Positions 1 through 4,810 of a DNA stretch of 8,524 nt are shown here, piece after piece. The notes beneath the pieces are model-generated. The model searched no databases and had not been told where the DNA came from. It saw nothing but the letters and a program-made list of their open reading frames with translations. The stretch spans positions 1 through 8,524 of the forward strand of contig JAGBEM010000244.1 of the NCBI GenBank assembly GCA_017936985.1, written 5' to 3'. The stretch's first letter is position 1. The number at the start of each line of letters is the position of its first letter. The translations under genes and the position numbers were made by a program. This DNA is from Oscillospiraceae bacterium. GTDB taxonomy: Bacteria; Bacillota_A; Clostridia; Oscillospirales; Oscillospiraceae.

Positions 1-559
1 AGCTCTTGCCGTTCCATTGGGGGTCCTTTATGACAGACAGATGATGCTCTTTACATAGCCGGTCTGACACTTCCCGCATTCGGGCATAGTCCGGTTTGCG
101 GTTGCTGAACTTTCTGCCATCCACAGAAGAAACAGAATTGATGACAAAATGATTGTGGTAATGGTCTGTGTTCAAGTGGGTGGCAACTACTACCTCGAAC
201 CGATCTCCCCATAATTCTTTTGCCAATTCCACACCAATCCTGTGTGCCGTATCCGCGTCCACTTCACCGGCCCGGAAGGACTGGTAGCCGTGGTAACAGG
301 TACGGCCATCCATCTTTCCAAAGCGGCGTTTGGTTTCCATGAACTGTTCCTTGGCAAAAGGAATTTGGCAGTTCACACTGGACACATACATTCGCTTTTC
401 GGTTTTTAGATCGTCTGCTGTGTACTCCACAACATTGTCGATGGCATGGAGCGCAGCAGTTTCCTCCCGACTTTCCTCGGAAGTTTTTTCGGGGTTGATG
501 GCATATTCGATTACACCATCTGGGTTGCCCGTGATGGGCCAAATTGATGTGACTGCCAA
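1..559 (-). CDS. MOBP-type relaxase / mobilization nuclease, N-terminal part (3' end beyond window)
   Basis: The relaxase nicks one strand at oriT, stays covalently bound through a tyrosine and leads the strand into the recipient. I translated 186 codons to the window edge. The histidine triad lies at residues 128-137 (HLNTDHYHNH), the metal-binding motif III of relaxases. Tyr19, in the context IEYAINPEKT, fits the motif I nucleophile. A YHGYQSF segment sits near residue 90. The start is TTG at 557-559: an in-frame TAG lies five codons upstream at 572-574, no ATG or GTG is available at the N-terminus, AAAGGAG is 5 bases before the TTG, and the resulting N-terminus (AVTSIWPITG) matches the usual beginning of these proteins. 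It begins 20 bases after mobC, so the two are very likely co-transcribed. The family assignment is firm. The C-terminal part cannot be seen. Confidence 0.93.
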   Translation of the reverse strand, partial: MAVTSIWPITGNPDGVIEYAINPEKTSEESREETAALHAIDNVVEYTADDLKTEKRMYVSSVNCQIPFAKEQFMETKRRFGKMDGRTCYHGYQSFRAGEVDADTAHRIGVELAKELWGDRFEVVVATHLNTDHYHNHFVINSVSSVDGRKFSNRKPDYARMREVSDRLCKEHHLSVIKDPQWNGKS

Positions 560-564
560 ATGAT

Positions 565-571
565 CTCCTTT
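565..571 (-). promoter_or_regulatory. Ribosome binding site fixing the TTG start of the relaxase
   Basis: The minus strand reads AAAGGAG here, followed by five bases (ATCAT) and then TTG. This near-perfect anti-16S match decides the start, because no ATG or GTG stands at a suitable distance and an in-frame stop lies just upstream. The weak TTG codon after a strong site may limit relaxase level relative to MobC; that last point is inference. Confidence 0.8.
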
Positions 572-579
572 CTATCAAA

Positions 580-930
580 CTATGACTTTTGGGGTTTCTT
601 CCGCCGGGGTACAGGAACAACACTGTAGGTGTCAGCAATCATCTTTTCTGTTTCCCGAAGGTCTGCCATAGCTTTGCGAAGTTGGGGAACATCCAGTAGA
701 CCTTTTGCATTGGCAATCATCAAAATCTGATCTATGTTGTTACCGACACGGCGAATCTCCCAAATCAGCTTGTGCAGATCGGCAGGCGGAGCAGCTTTCA
801 CTTCGCAATCATCAACGGATTTTCGAATGAGTGCGCTGACGGAAATACCGGCTTTTTCTGCCTTTGCCATAAGGTTGTGATACTCGCTTTCTGTGAAGCG
901 GATCTCGCAACGCCGGGTGCGCTCTGCCAT
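580..930 (-). CDS. mobC: MobC-family relaxosome accessory protein
   Basis: MobC proteins bind oriT beside the relaxase and help open the nick region. This 116-residue protein has the expected layout. The N-terminus (about residues 6-38, RRCEIRFTESEY... then ISVSALIRKSV) looks like a ribbon-helix-helix DNA-binding fold, and the MobC signature WEIRRVGNNIDQI follows at 57-69. The C-terminus is basic (PRRKKPQK), suiting DNA contact. The start is ATG at 928-930, with AAAGGAGG six bases upstream. The gene follows a hairpin-rich gap, as expected for a protein encoded next to its oriT target, and precedes the relaxase by 20 bases. Length is normal and nothing appears broken. Confidence 0.92.
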   Translation of the reverse strand: MAERTRRCEIRFTESEYHNLMAKAEKAGISVSALIRKSVDDCEVKAAPPADLHKLIWEIRRVGNNIDQILMIANAKGLLDVPQLRKAMADLRETEKMIADTYSVVPVPRRKKPQKS

Positions 931-970
931 GGCTGGCCTCCTTTCTGAATAGATTCATTCTGGGAATTAG

Positions 971-996
971 CGGGGTATCAGGGGTGCCAAACCCCG
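971..996. repeat. Short inverted repeat(s), GGGGT/ACCCC
   Basis: GGGGT at 981-985 and ACCCC at 991-995 are perfect inverted arms around the loop GCCAA. CGGGGT at 971-976 could pair instead with ACCCCG at 991-996, so two hairpins compete for the same right arm. This is part of the oriT candidate. The arms are short, so this is the weakest of the three repeats. Confidence 0.5.
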
Positions 997-997
997 G

Positions 998-1033
998 ACA
1001 AGCTGGATCTGTACGGACAGATCCGTTGCTTGT
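998..1033. repeat. Imperfect 14-bp inverted repeat
   Basis: The outer arms ACAAGC (998-1003) and GCTTGT (1028-1033) and the inner arms GGATCTGT (1005-1012) and ACAGATCC (1017-1024) all pair perfectly around the four-base loop ACGG. They are separated only by a one-by-three internal loop (T1004 against 1025-1027). Fourteen base pairs make this the longest stem in the window. No T-run follows on either strand, which argues against an intrinsic terminator and for an oriT or protein-binding role. Confidence 0.75.
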
Positions 1034-1042
1034 AAAGGTAAT

Positions 1043-1065
1043 GCCATGGGTATACTACCCCTGGC
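1043..1065. repeat. 10-bp inverted repeat with one mismatch
   Basis: GCCATGGGTA (1043-1052) and TACCCCTGGC (1056-1065) are inverted arms around the three-base loop TAC, with one mismatched pair (T1047 against C1061). It lies about 10 bases from the larger hairpin at 998-1033. Together they give the clustered-repeat architecture expected of an oriT. Which strand is nicked, and where, cannot be read from the sequence alone. Confidence 0.65.
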
Positions 1066-1096
1066 CTCTGGGTTCGTCTGTGGATGGACTCCATAC

Positions 1097-1501
1097 TTAC
1101 TGAAGAAAGATGTGCGGATCTGTGACCTTCAACTCTAGGTACTGTTCCGGGGTCAAGGCACCGTAGTCCCGCAGTTCTCTCAACTGCCGCCAGTATTGGA
1201 GGCAAGCTTCAACCGCTTCGATTCCGGCGATTTCCTCCGTCCAGAACAAGCTCTGTAAGAGGTCATCTTCGTTACCAACGGCATTGGATAATAGTGCTGC
1301 AGAATCAATATGGAGAACCTTCGCAAACTGTTCAATTACCGATTGCTTGGGATAGCGTCGGGAGCATTCATACTGGGCAATCCGGATCTCCGCAGAGGGG
1401 GAAGGAAAACCCATTTTAAGTCCCAACTCCCGTTGTGTCAGACCTCTATGCTTTCGCAGAATACGCAGGCGCTGTCCAAAAGTACATCCTTTCATCACCA
1501 C
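1097..1501 (-). CDS. XRE-family helix-turn-helix transcriptional regulator
   Basis: This 134-residue protein carries an N-terminal Cro/C1-type HTH at about residues 8-66: FGQRLRILRKHRGLTQRELG, then IRIAQYECSRRYPKQSVIEQFAKVLHI. The variant with an extra GFPSPSAE turn before the recognition helix is common in conjugative elements of Clostridia. The rest is a short helical tail of unknown role. The reading begins GTG GTG ATG. GGAAGG ends 7 bases before the first GTG but 13 before the ATG (1493-1495), so I prefer GTG at 1501; the ATG start would shorten it by two residues. It lies immediately downstream of a palindrome cluster, so it probably represses its own promoter and perhaps element transfer genes. 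Family is firm, target inferred. Confidence 0.88.
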   Translation of the reverse strand: MVMKGCTFGQRLRILRKHRGLTQRELGLKMGFPSPSAEIRIAQYECSRRYPKQSVIEQFAKVLHIDSAALLSNAVGNEDDLLQSLFWTEEIAGIEAVEACLQYWRQLRELRDYGALTPEQYLELKVTDPHIFLQ

Positions 1502-1508
1502 AAATACA

Positions 1509-1517
1509 CCTTCCTTT
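1509..1517 (-). promoter_or_regulatory. Ribosome binding site of the XRE gene
   Basis: The minus strand reads AAAGGAAGG. Its GGAAGG part lies 7 bases before GTG at 1501, 10 before GTG at 1498 and 13 before ATG at 1495. The spacing favours a GTG start over the ATG. Confidence 0.6.
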
Positions 1518-1544
1518 CCGTGCGGTGACTTTGAGCCAAATCCG

Positions 1545-1573
1545 GTTATTTTGGCACATGAGATACAAGGTAA
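1545..1573 (-). promoter_or_regulatory. Weak promoter candidate for the XRE gene
   Basis: On the minus strand TTACCT (1573-1568) and AATAAC (1550-1545) are separated by 17 bases, matching the -35 and -10 consensus at about 3 and 4 of 6 positions. The single TGGCACAT half-site (1552-1559) falls inside the spacer and the full palindrome lies just upstream of the -35, a geometry that suits repression. The match is poor, so this is only a candidate. Confidence 0.25.
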
Positions 1574-1602
1574 GCCACACTATGTGCCAGAATGGCACAT
1601 AG
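1552..1602. promoter_or_regulatory. Putative XRE operator: perfect palindrome plus a third half-site
   Basis: CTATGTGCCA (1580-1589) and TGGCACATAG (1593-1602) form a perfect 10-base inverted repeat around GAA. The eight-base core TGGCACAT recurs at 1552-1559, 41 bases from the copy at 1593, close to four helical turns. The site lies 50 to 100 bases upstream of the XRE start. Three half-sites in front of a repressor gene are typical of an autoregulated operator. The palindrome is also 15 bases past the stop of the preceding gene, but no T-run follows it, so an intrinsic terminator is unlikely. Confidence 0.6.
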
Positions 1603-1617
1603 CAGGCGCAGCTGTGC

Positions 1618-2061
1618 TTACTTCATCATCTGGCTGAAAATGTCCTCGCCGGTGATTTTCTTCAAGGCATCTGCCACTGCAATGGCGCTGCCCATAGCAT
1701 CGGTGGCATCTTCAATCGCCTCCATCAGCTTGTGAACCAGTTCGTCGATGCGTTCTTCTTCATCTTCTGCGGCATCATCTTCATCCTCGTCGCACATACC
1801 GCAGATAGTGCAGTCGCCGCAGCAGAAGTCATCGTCATCTTCCTCATCCTCTTCATCTGCAGGTGCAGCTTTGTGGATGGGGTTCTTACCCAGCTCGGTT
1901 GCGGTAGTGATCAGACCAACCATGTCGGCATCGGTCAGAGGCAGAGCATCAGTACACAGCAGCATAGTTTCTGCCAGCACGGTTGCCGCGTCCTCGTTGG
2001 GTGCCTCAATGTGGAGGGTCTTGGTAAAGTGGATGTCCATTTCAATTTCAAACTTCTTCAT
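1618..2061 (-). CDS. Acidic protein with a five-cysteine cluster, function unknown
   Basis: I do not recognise this 147-residue protein with confidence. The N-terminus (MKKFEIEMDIHFTKTLHIEA, residues 1-20) looks like a beta-hairpin and is loosely reminiscent of DpnD/PcfM-like proteins of conjugative plasmids. The middle holds two strongly acidic runs (about 69-78 and 91-104) on either side of Cys80, 81, 84, 87 and 90, spaced like a small metal or iron-sulfur site. The C-terminus (104-147) is predicted helical. A role as an acidic DNA mimic or metal-bound regulator is speculation. The start is ATG, with AAAGGAG eight bases upstream and a 16-base gap after the preceding gene. It is the last gene of the operon before the regulatory gap. 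Confidence 0.8.
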   Translation of the reverse strand: MKKFEIEMDIHFTKTLHIEAPNEDAATVLAETMLLCTDALPLTDADMVGLITTATELGKNPIHKAAPADEEDEEDDDDFCCGDCTICGMCDEDEDDAAEDEEERIDELVHKLMEAIEDATDAMGSAIAVADALKKITGEDIFSQMMK

Positions 2062-2077
2062 GGTAAAATCTCCTTTG

Positions 2078-2263
2078 TCATCTGTAGTAGTGTTGGGGTT
2101 TCTTGGGGTGAATGCCGCTGCGTTCCCACAGCCAATACTCCCGTCTGCGATTCATTTCTTCATCCCAAAGGGAGGTTTTGATGTACTCAGCCAGCTTGCG
2201 CTGGTTCTCGATCAGCTGGGTATAGTCCTGCTTGGAAGATGCGTTGTAGGTGTTATCTTTCAT
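2078..2263 (-). CDS. Small hypothetical protein (61 residues)
   Basis: No family is recognised. The 61-residue product is charged and rich in aromatic residues, probably one or two helices (about residues 12-47, DYTQLIENQRKLAEYIKTSL and onward), ending in a basic KKPQHYYR tail. There is no membrane segment or signal peptide. The open frame extends further upstream, but the start is set at ATG 2261-2263, which has GAGAGG four bases before it and overlaps the end of the DUF3846-like gene by 11 bases. That overlap suggests translational coupling. Position inside a tightly packed operon with good sites on both sides supports a real gene. Confidence 0.7.
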   Translation of the reverse strand: MKDNTYNASSKQDYTQLIENQRKLAEYIKTSLWDEEMNRRREYWLWERSGIHPKKPQHYYR

Positions 2264-2972
2264 GCCCTCTCTGCTTGGGACGGTAGGTTTCGACTTCGAT
2301 ATACCCGGCCTTTTCTTGGATGCGCTCCGGGTGGTAATACTTGTCGTGGAGCATGTGCCGGTCAATCTCGGAAAGGCTTTTAATTCGCTGGTCGCTTCCA
2401 TCGCAAATAAGGAAGGGACCACGCATAATCAACTGGATCTCCTTACCGGGTTCTACCAAATAGCACTTCTCGATCTTCCAACCGTCCTTTCCTCCTTTCT
2501 CCGCTGCCATGTATCCTTCCAAACGAACACATACATCCGTACCATCCAGGGAGGAACCATAAATGGAATAACCGCCCATTCCAGGGATGAACGCTTTGTT
2601 GTCGCTGGAAATTACATAGGTGCGGGATGCTTCAGAATAAGGTTTTGTGAAGCTGTCCTGGGTGAATACCACATGACCAAGCAGGTGCTTATCCTCCATT
2701 TTGCTTTCCTGTTCGTAGAAAGCGGAGGTCAGCTGCCCATAGGTCATTTCGGTCCGCTTATCCGCAGACCGTAGCGCTCGGTTGATTTGCAAACCGGGTG
2801 CCTCCAAATCCGCACGGCAGACAACACAGATGTCGTTGCCGAAGGGATAGATAATGTTGAACTCGCCGCCGATTGCCTTGTGCAATCCGGAGGGGATCGC
2901 ATCAATAGTGACGGTCTTGGGGTACTTCCCAGGTTCAAAGAGAAGCACCGTCGCCTTTTCGTTGTTACTCAT
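2253..2972 (-). CDS. DUF3846-like conjugative-element protein
   Basis: This 239-residue protein has an N-terminal region (about 7-68, VLLFEPGKYPKTVTID, then GGEFNIIYPFGNDICVVC and LQINRALR) that fits DUF3846, found in phages and conjugative elements and of unknown function. The middle (126-175: KAFIPGMGGYSIYGSSLDGT, then GGKDGWKIEKCYLVE) is another block I associate with such elements, also without known role. No catalytic motif, signal peptide or membrane segment is seen. The ATG overlaps the stop of the Toprim gene as ATGA, and AAGGAGG lies 10 bases upstream, so translation is probably coupled. Assignment to DUF3846 comes from memory of the family pattern. Confidence 0.78.
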   Translation of the reverse strand: MSNNEKATVLLFEPGKYPKTVTIDAIPSGLHKAIGGEFNIIYPFGNDICVVCRADLEAPGLQINRALRSADKRTEMTYGQLTSAFYEQESKMEDKHLLGHVVFTQDSFTKPYSEASRTYVISSDNKAFIPGMGGYSIYGSSLDGTDVCVRLEGYMAAEKGGKDGWKIEKCYLVEPGKEIQLIMRGPFLICDGSDQRIKSLSEIDRHMLHDKYYHPERIQEKAGYIEVETYRPKQRGHER

Positions 2973-3901
2973 CTCGCATGAGCCTCCTTCATCATTAGTT
3001 GGTATCGTAGGGTGTCATTCATGTCGTTTCCATATTCGGGCAGCTCATCCCGGATGGCGTATTGTTTGCCAAGTCCGTTGATGATGCCCTGTGTGGCACC
3101 TCTGCCAATGGCATCCCTGTCCAAATGCAGAATGATGGTGTCGATTTCCGGATGTACCTTCAGGTATCTCTCCAAAGCAACCGGCACCACATCCTCGCGT
3201 TTGGTAATAAAAACACCGGCAAGCGACAGCAGATGATCCTTGTGCCAATCCCTGCCTGCCCGGTACTCCATAGTGGCATAACTGAGCAGATCTATGGCAG
3301 CTTCAAAGAGGTGTAGTGTGGTGGACTCTTTTTCTGCTGGGATATTGAACGAATATTGCTTGTCGCTGCCGGTTGCTTCGCCTTTGTACTTACTTGCAGT
3401 ACCACGCAGGGCAGCATAACGGGGAATACTCTTTTCGTCATAGCCGATAAACACGGCATTGTGATAGGGCATCCCCTCGTAGAGCAGATTATTACGATAG
3501 CAGAAGTCGATGATCGCCGGGTGGATTCCCCGTGACCGGAGATATGCTGTTACCTTCCTCGGATTCTCATTCCTGGGAGGCAGCCGAAGGATTTTACTGG
3601 ACCGATCCGGTTGCTTATAGGACACTGGGGGTTTCTCCAAAGACCGGCCTAAAATGGTTTCTACAGCCGCAGGAAGGGAGTAACCTTTCACATGGATAAG
3701 GTAGTCCAGGGCAGTAGAACTGCCGATCTTTCGGGAAAACCAGTACCACTTGCCGTTGCTGATCTTCAAGCTGTCATGCTCACGGGTGCAGTAGGTGCCG
3801 TTGGCAACCTTAACAAGTTCTCCCGGCTCATAGTTCCGCAGATAGGTCAGCAGATCTATCTCCTTTGCCTTTGCGATGTCTTCTTTTGAGGCATAAGCCA
3901 T
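2969..3901 (-). CDS. Toprim-domain primase-like protein (DUF3991/Toprim)
   Basis: This 310-residue protein resembles the primase-like proteins of mobile elements. An N-terminal zinc-ribbon-like part (about 30-75) keeps Cys38 and His42 of a CHC2 finger, but the second cysteine pair is replaced around residues 53-60 (WYWFSRKI). DUF3991 follows (about 115-170, KVTAYLRSRGIHPAIIDFCY). The Toprim fold then shows Glu200 (LFEAAIDLL) and the DxD pair Asp261/Asp263 (IILHLDRDAIG), which bind metal in Toprim enzymes, plus GNDMND at 291-296. It may prime or process transferred single-stranded DNA; that is inference. The start is ATG at 3899-3901, four bases after the previous stop. The frame opens further upstream, but that part overlaps the DUF3848-like gene. 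It ends overlapping the next gene by four bases. Confidence 0.87.
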   Translation of the reverse strand: MAYASKEDIAKAKEIDLLTYLRNYEPGELVKVANGTYCTREHDSLKISNGKWYWFSRKIGSSTALDYLIHVKGYSLPAAVETILGRSLEKPPVSYKQPDRSSKILRLPPRNENPRKVTAYLRSRGIHPAIIDFCYRNNLLYEGMPYHNAVFIGYDEKSIPRYAALRGTASKYKGEATGSDKQYSFNIPAEKESTTLHLFEAAIDLLSYATMEYRAGRDWHKDHLLSLAGVFITKREDVVPVALERYLKVHPEIDTIILHLDRDAIGRGATQGIINGLGKQYAIRDELPEYGNDMNDTLRYQLMMKEAHAR

Positions 3902-3905
3902 TCCA

Positions 3906-4241
3906 TCACCGCCCTCTGTCCTTGATTCTGGCTTGTTTTTCTGCCATTTCTTCGGCATACTTCTGTGCTTTTTCCCACATGCTGTCCATGTGCCCGGTGC
4001 CATCATCCTCCCATTTTTCCATAATCCCACGCAAATGTCCTTTGCCTTTCAGCAAGGCTTTTGCATGTGCATCGGGAAGATTGTTGTTTTCAAAGGTCAT
4101 AAGCACATCTTCCATCATGGCATATTTATAGGCATTATCGAGAATGACACTGGGAGGTTGGGTCATAAGCCAGTTCTTATATGCCTCATGCTCTCTGTGC
4201 AGTTTCCAGTAAAGCTGTGTGTTAAGCTGTTCGTTAGTCAT
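3906..4241 (-). CDS. DUF3848-like protein
   Basis: This is a 111-residue, helix-rich, soluble protein. The segment LHREHEAYKNWLMTQPP followed by ILDNAYKYAMMEDVLMTFENNNL (about 14-55) matches the pattern I recall for DUF3848, small proteins of conjugative elements in Clostridia with no known function. The C-terminal third (75-111) is a charged helix, MWEKAQKYAEEMAEKQARIK, possibly coiled-coil. The start is ATG at 4239-4241 with AAAGGA six bases upstream, 13 bases after the methylase stop. It ends four bases before the Toprim gene. No catalytic residues are visible, so function stays open. Confidence 0.8.
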   Translation of the reverse strand: MTNEQLNTQLYWKLHREHEAYKNWLMTQPPSVILDNAYKYAMMEDVLMTFENNNLPDAHAKALLKGKGHLRGIMEKWEDDGTGHMDSMWEKAQKYAEEMAEKQARIKDRGR

Positions 4242-4254
4242 AGCAATTCCTTTC

Positions 4255-4806
4255 TCAGTCAGTATTCATGTGGATGCTGGAGTCTACTTCGTTACCCCAG
4301 ACATCCCATCCATCGGTTGTCTGCCTTGCAAAGAGTTCAATGCGGGGCAGATCGCCCATCAGCTGAACAATGCGCTCTCTGGCTTCGTCCGGTTTCTTAC
4401 TATGGCGCTCAATATGGGAAACAACGACTTGATGGACGGAATTGGACACCCGCTTGGGGTGTCCTTTCGTCGCCAACACACAGATTTCCGCGTTGGATCG
4501 GGTCCAATACCCCATGCCCCAAAACAGACTGTCTCTGACCCTGTTCTGCTTGACCCAGACAAAAGCAACCGTCTTGTACTGAAAACCCCACGCTTCCAAC
4601 ACTTCAAAGGCTTCCTTCATGCAGGGAAAAGTGATCCACATGAACAATGCGCAATCATCAGCTGCCAGTGTTTCCACCGGCAGCGCCTTGATTTGTTCTA
4701 TGCTCATGGTGGGGTAATGCTGGTCTGCAGACCGGCCTTTTCCCTTTTCGGAGTAGGTTCGGTAATGCCATGGAGGGTCGGCATAGATAATGCTGTACTT
4801 ATCCAT
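4255..4806 (-). CDS. MT-A70 family adenine-N6 DNA methyltransferase
   Basis: This 183-residue protein transfers a methyl group from S-adenosylmethionine to the N6 of adenine. The catalytic DPPW motif is at residues 10-13 (IIYADPPWHY). The other MT-A70 hallmarks are TRSNAEICVLATKG (102-115), HSKKPDEARERI (135-146) and RIELFARQTTDGWDVWGNE (155-173). It is short, with no target-recognition domain, as usual for stand-alone phage and element members. The start is ATG at 4804-4806, giving the canonical MDKYSIIYADPPW opening; the frame runs upstream, but only into the helicase gene. AAGGTG, which overlaps the helicase stop, serves as its ribosome binding site, so the two are coupled. It may mask element DNA from host restriction; the target sequence is unknown. 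Confidence 0.94.
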   Translation of the reverse strand: MDKYSIIYADPPWHYRTYSEKGKGRSADQHYPTMSIEQIKALPVETLAADDCALFMWITFPCMKEAFEVLEAWGFQYKTVAFVWVKQNRVRDSLFWGMGYWTRSNAEICVLATKGHPKRVSNSVHQVVVSHIERHSKKPDEARERIVQLMGDLPRIELFARQTTDGWDVWGNEVDSSIHMNTD

Positions 4807-4810
4807 ACCA

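Larger units (their letters stand above)
931..1096. other. Candidate origin of transfer (oriT) region
   Basis: This 166-base gap lies directly upstream of mobC and the relaxase and downstream of the XRE gene. It holds at least three inverted repeats (971-996, 998-1033, 1043-1065), and no open frame in it has a ribosome binding site. None of the hairpins is followed by a T-run, so they do not look like terminators. Origins of transfer of MOBP elements are commonly intergenic, next to mobC, and contain inverted repeats bound by MobC or relaxase. I cannot place the nick site. The alternative is a structured leader or promoter region for mobC. The mobC promoter must also lie here or further upstream, but I saw no convincing -35/-10 pair. 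Confidence 0.5.

Noticed and set aside
264..638. 124-codon minus-strand frame overlapping the relaxase start
   Set aside because: It is an alternate frame of the relaxase and mobC ends; the relaxase frame with its HxxxDHxHxH motif is clearly the coding one.
978..1205. 75-codon minus-strand frame, or a shorter 39-codon one from ATG at 1094, across the gap upstream of mobC
   Set aside because: It overlaps the 3' part of the XRE gene in another frame, covers the hairpins, has no ribosome binding site and no family-like sequence.
1580..1602. Intrinsic terminator after the acidic-protein gene
   Set aside because: The hairpin is well formed, but no T-run follows on the minus strand, and the repeated half-site at 1552 fits an operator better.
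1748..2383. 211-codon plus-strand frame rich in serine
   Set aside because: It is the antisense of the acidic protein (Asp/Glu codons read as Ser on the other strand) and crosses several well-supported minus-strand genes.
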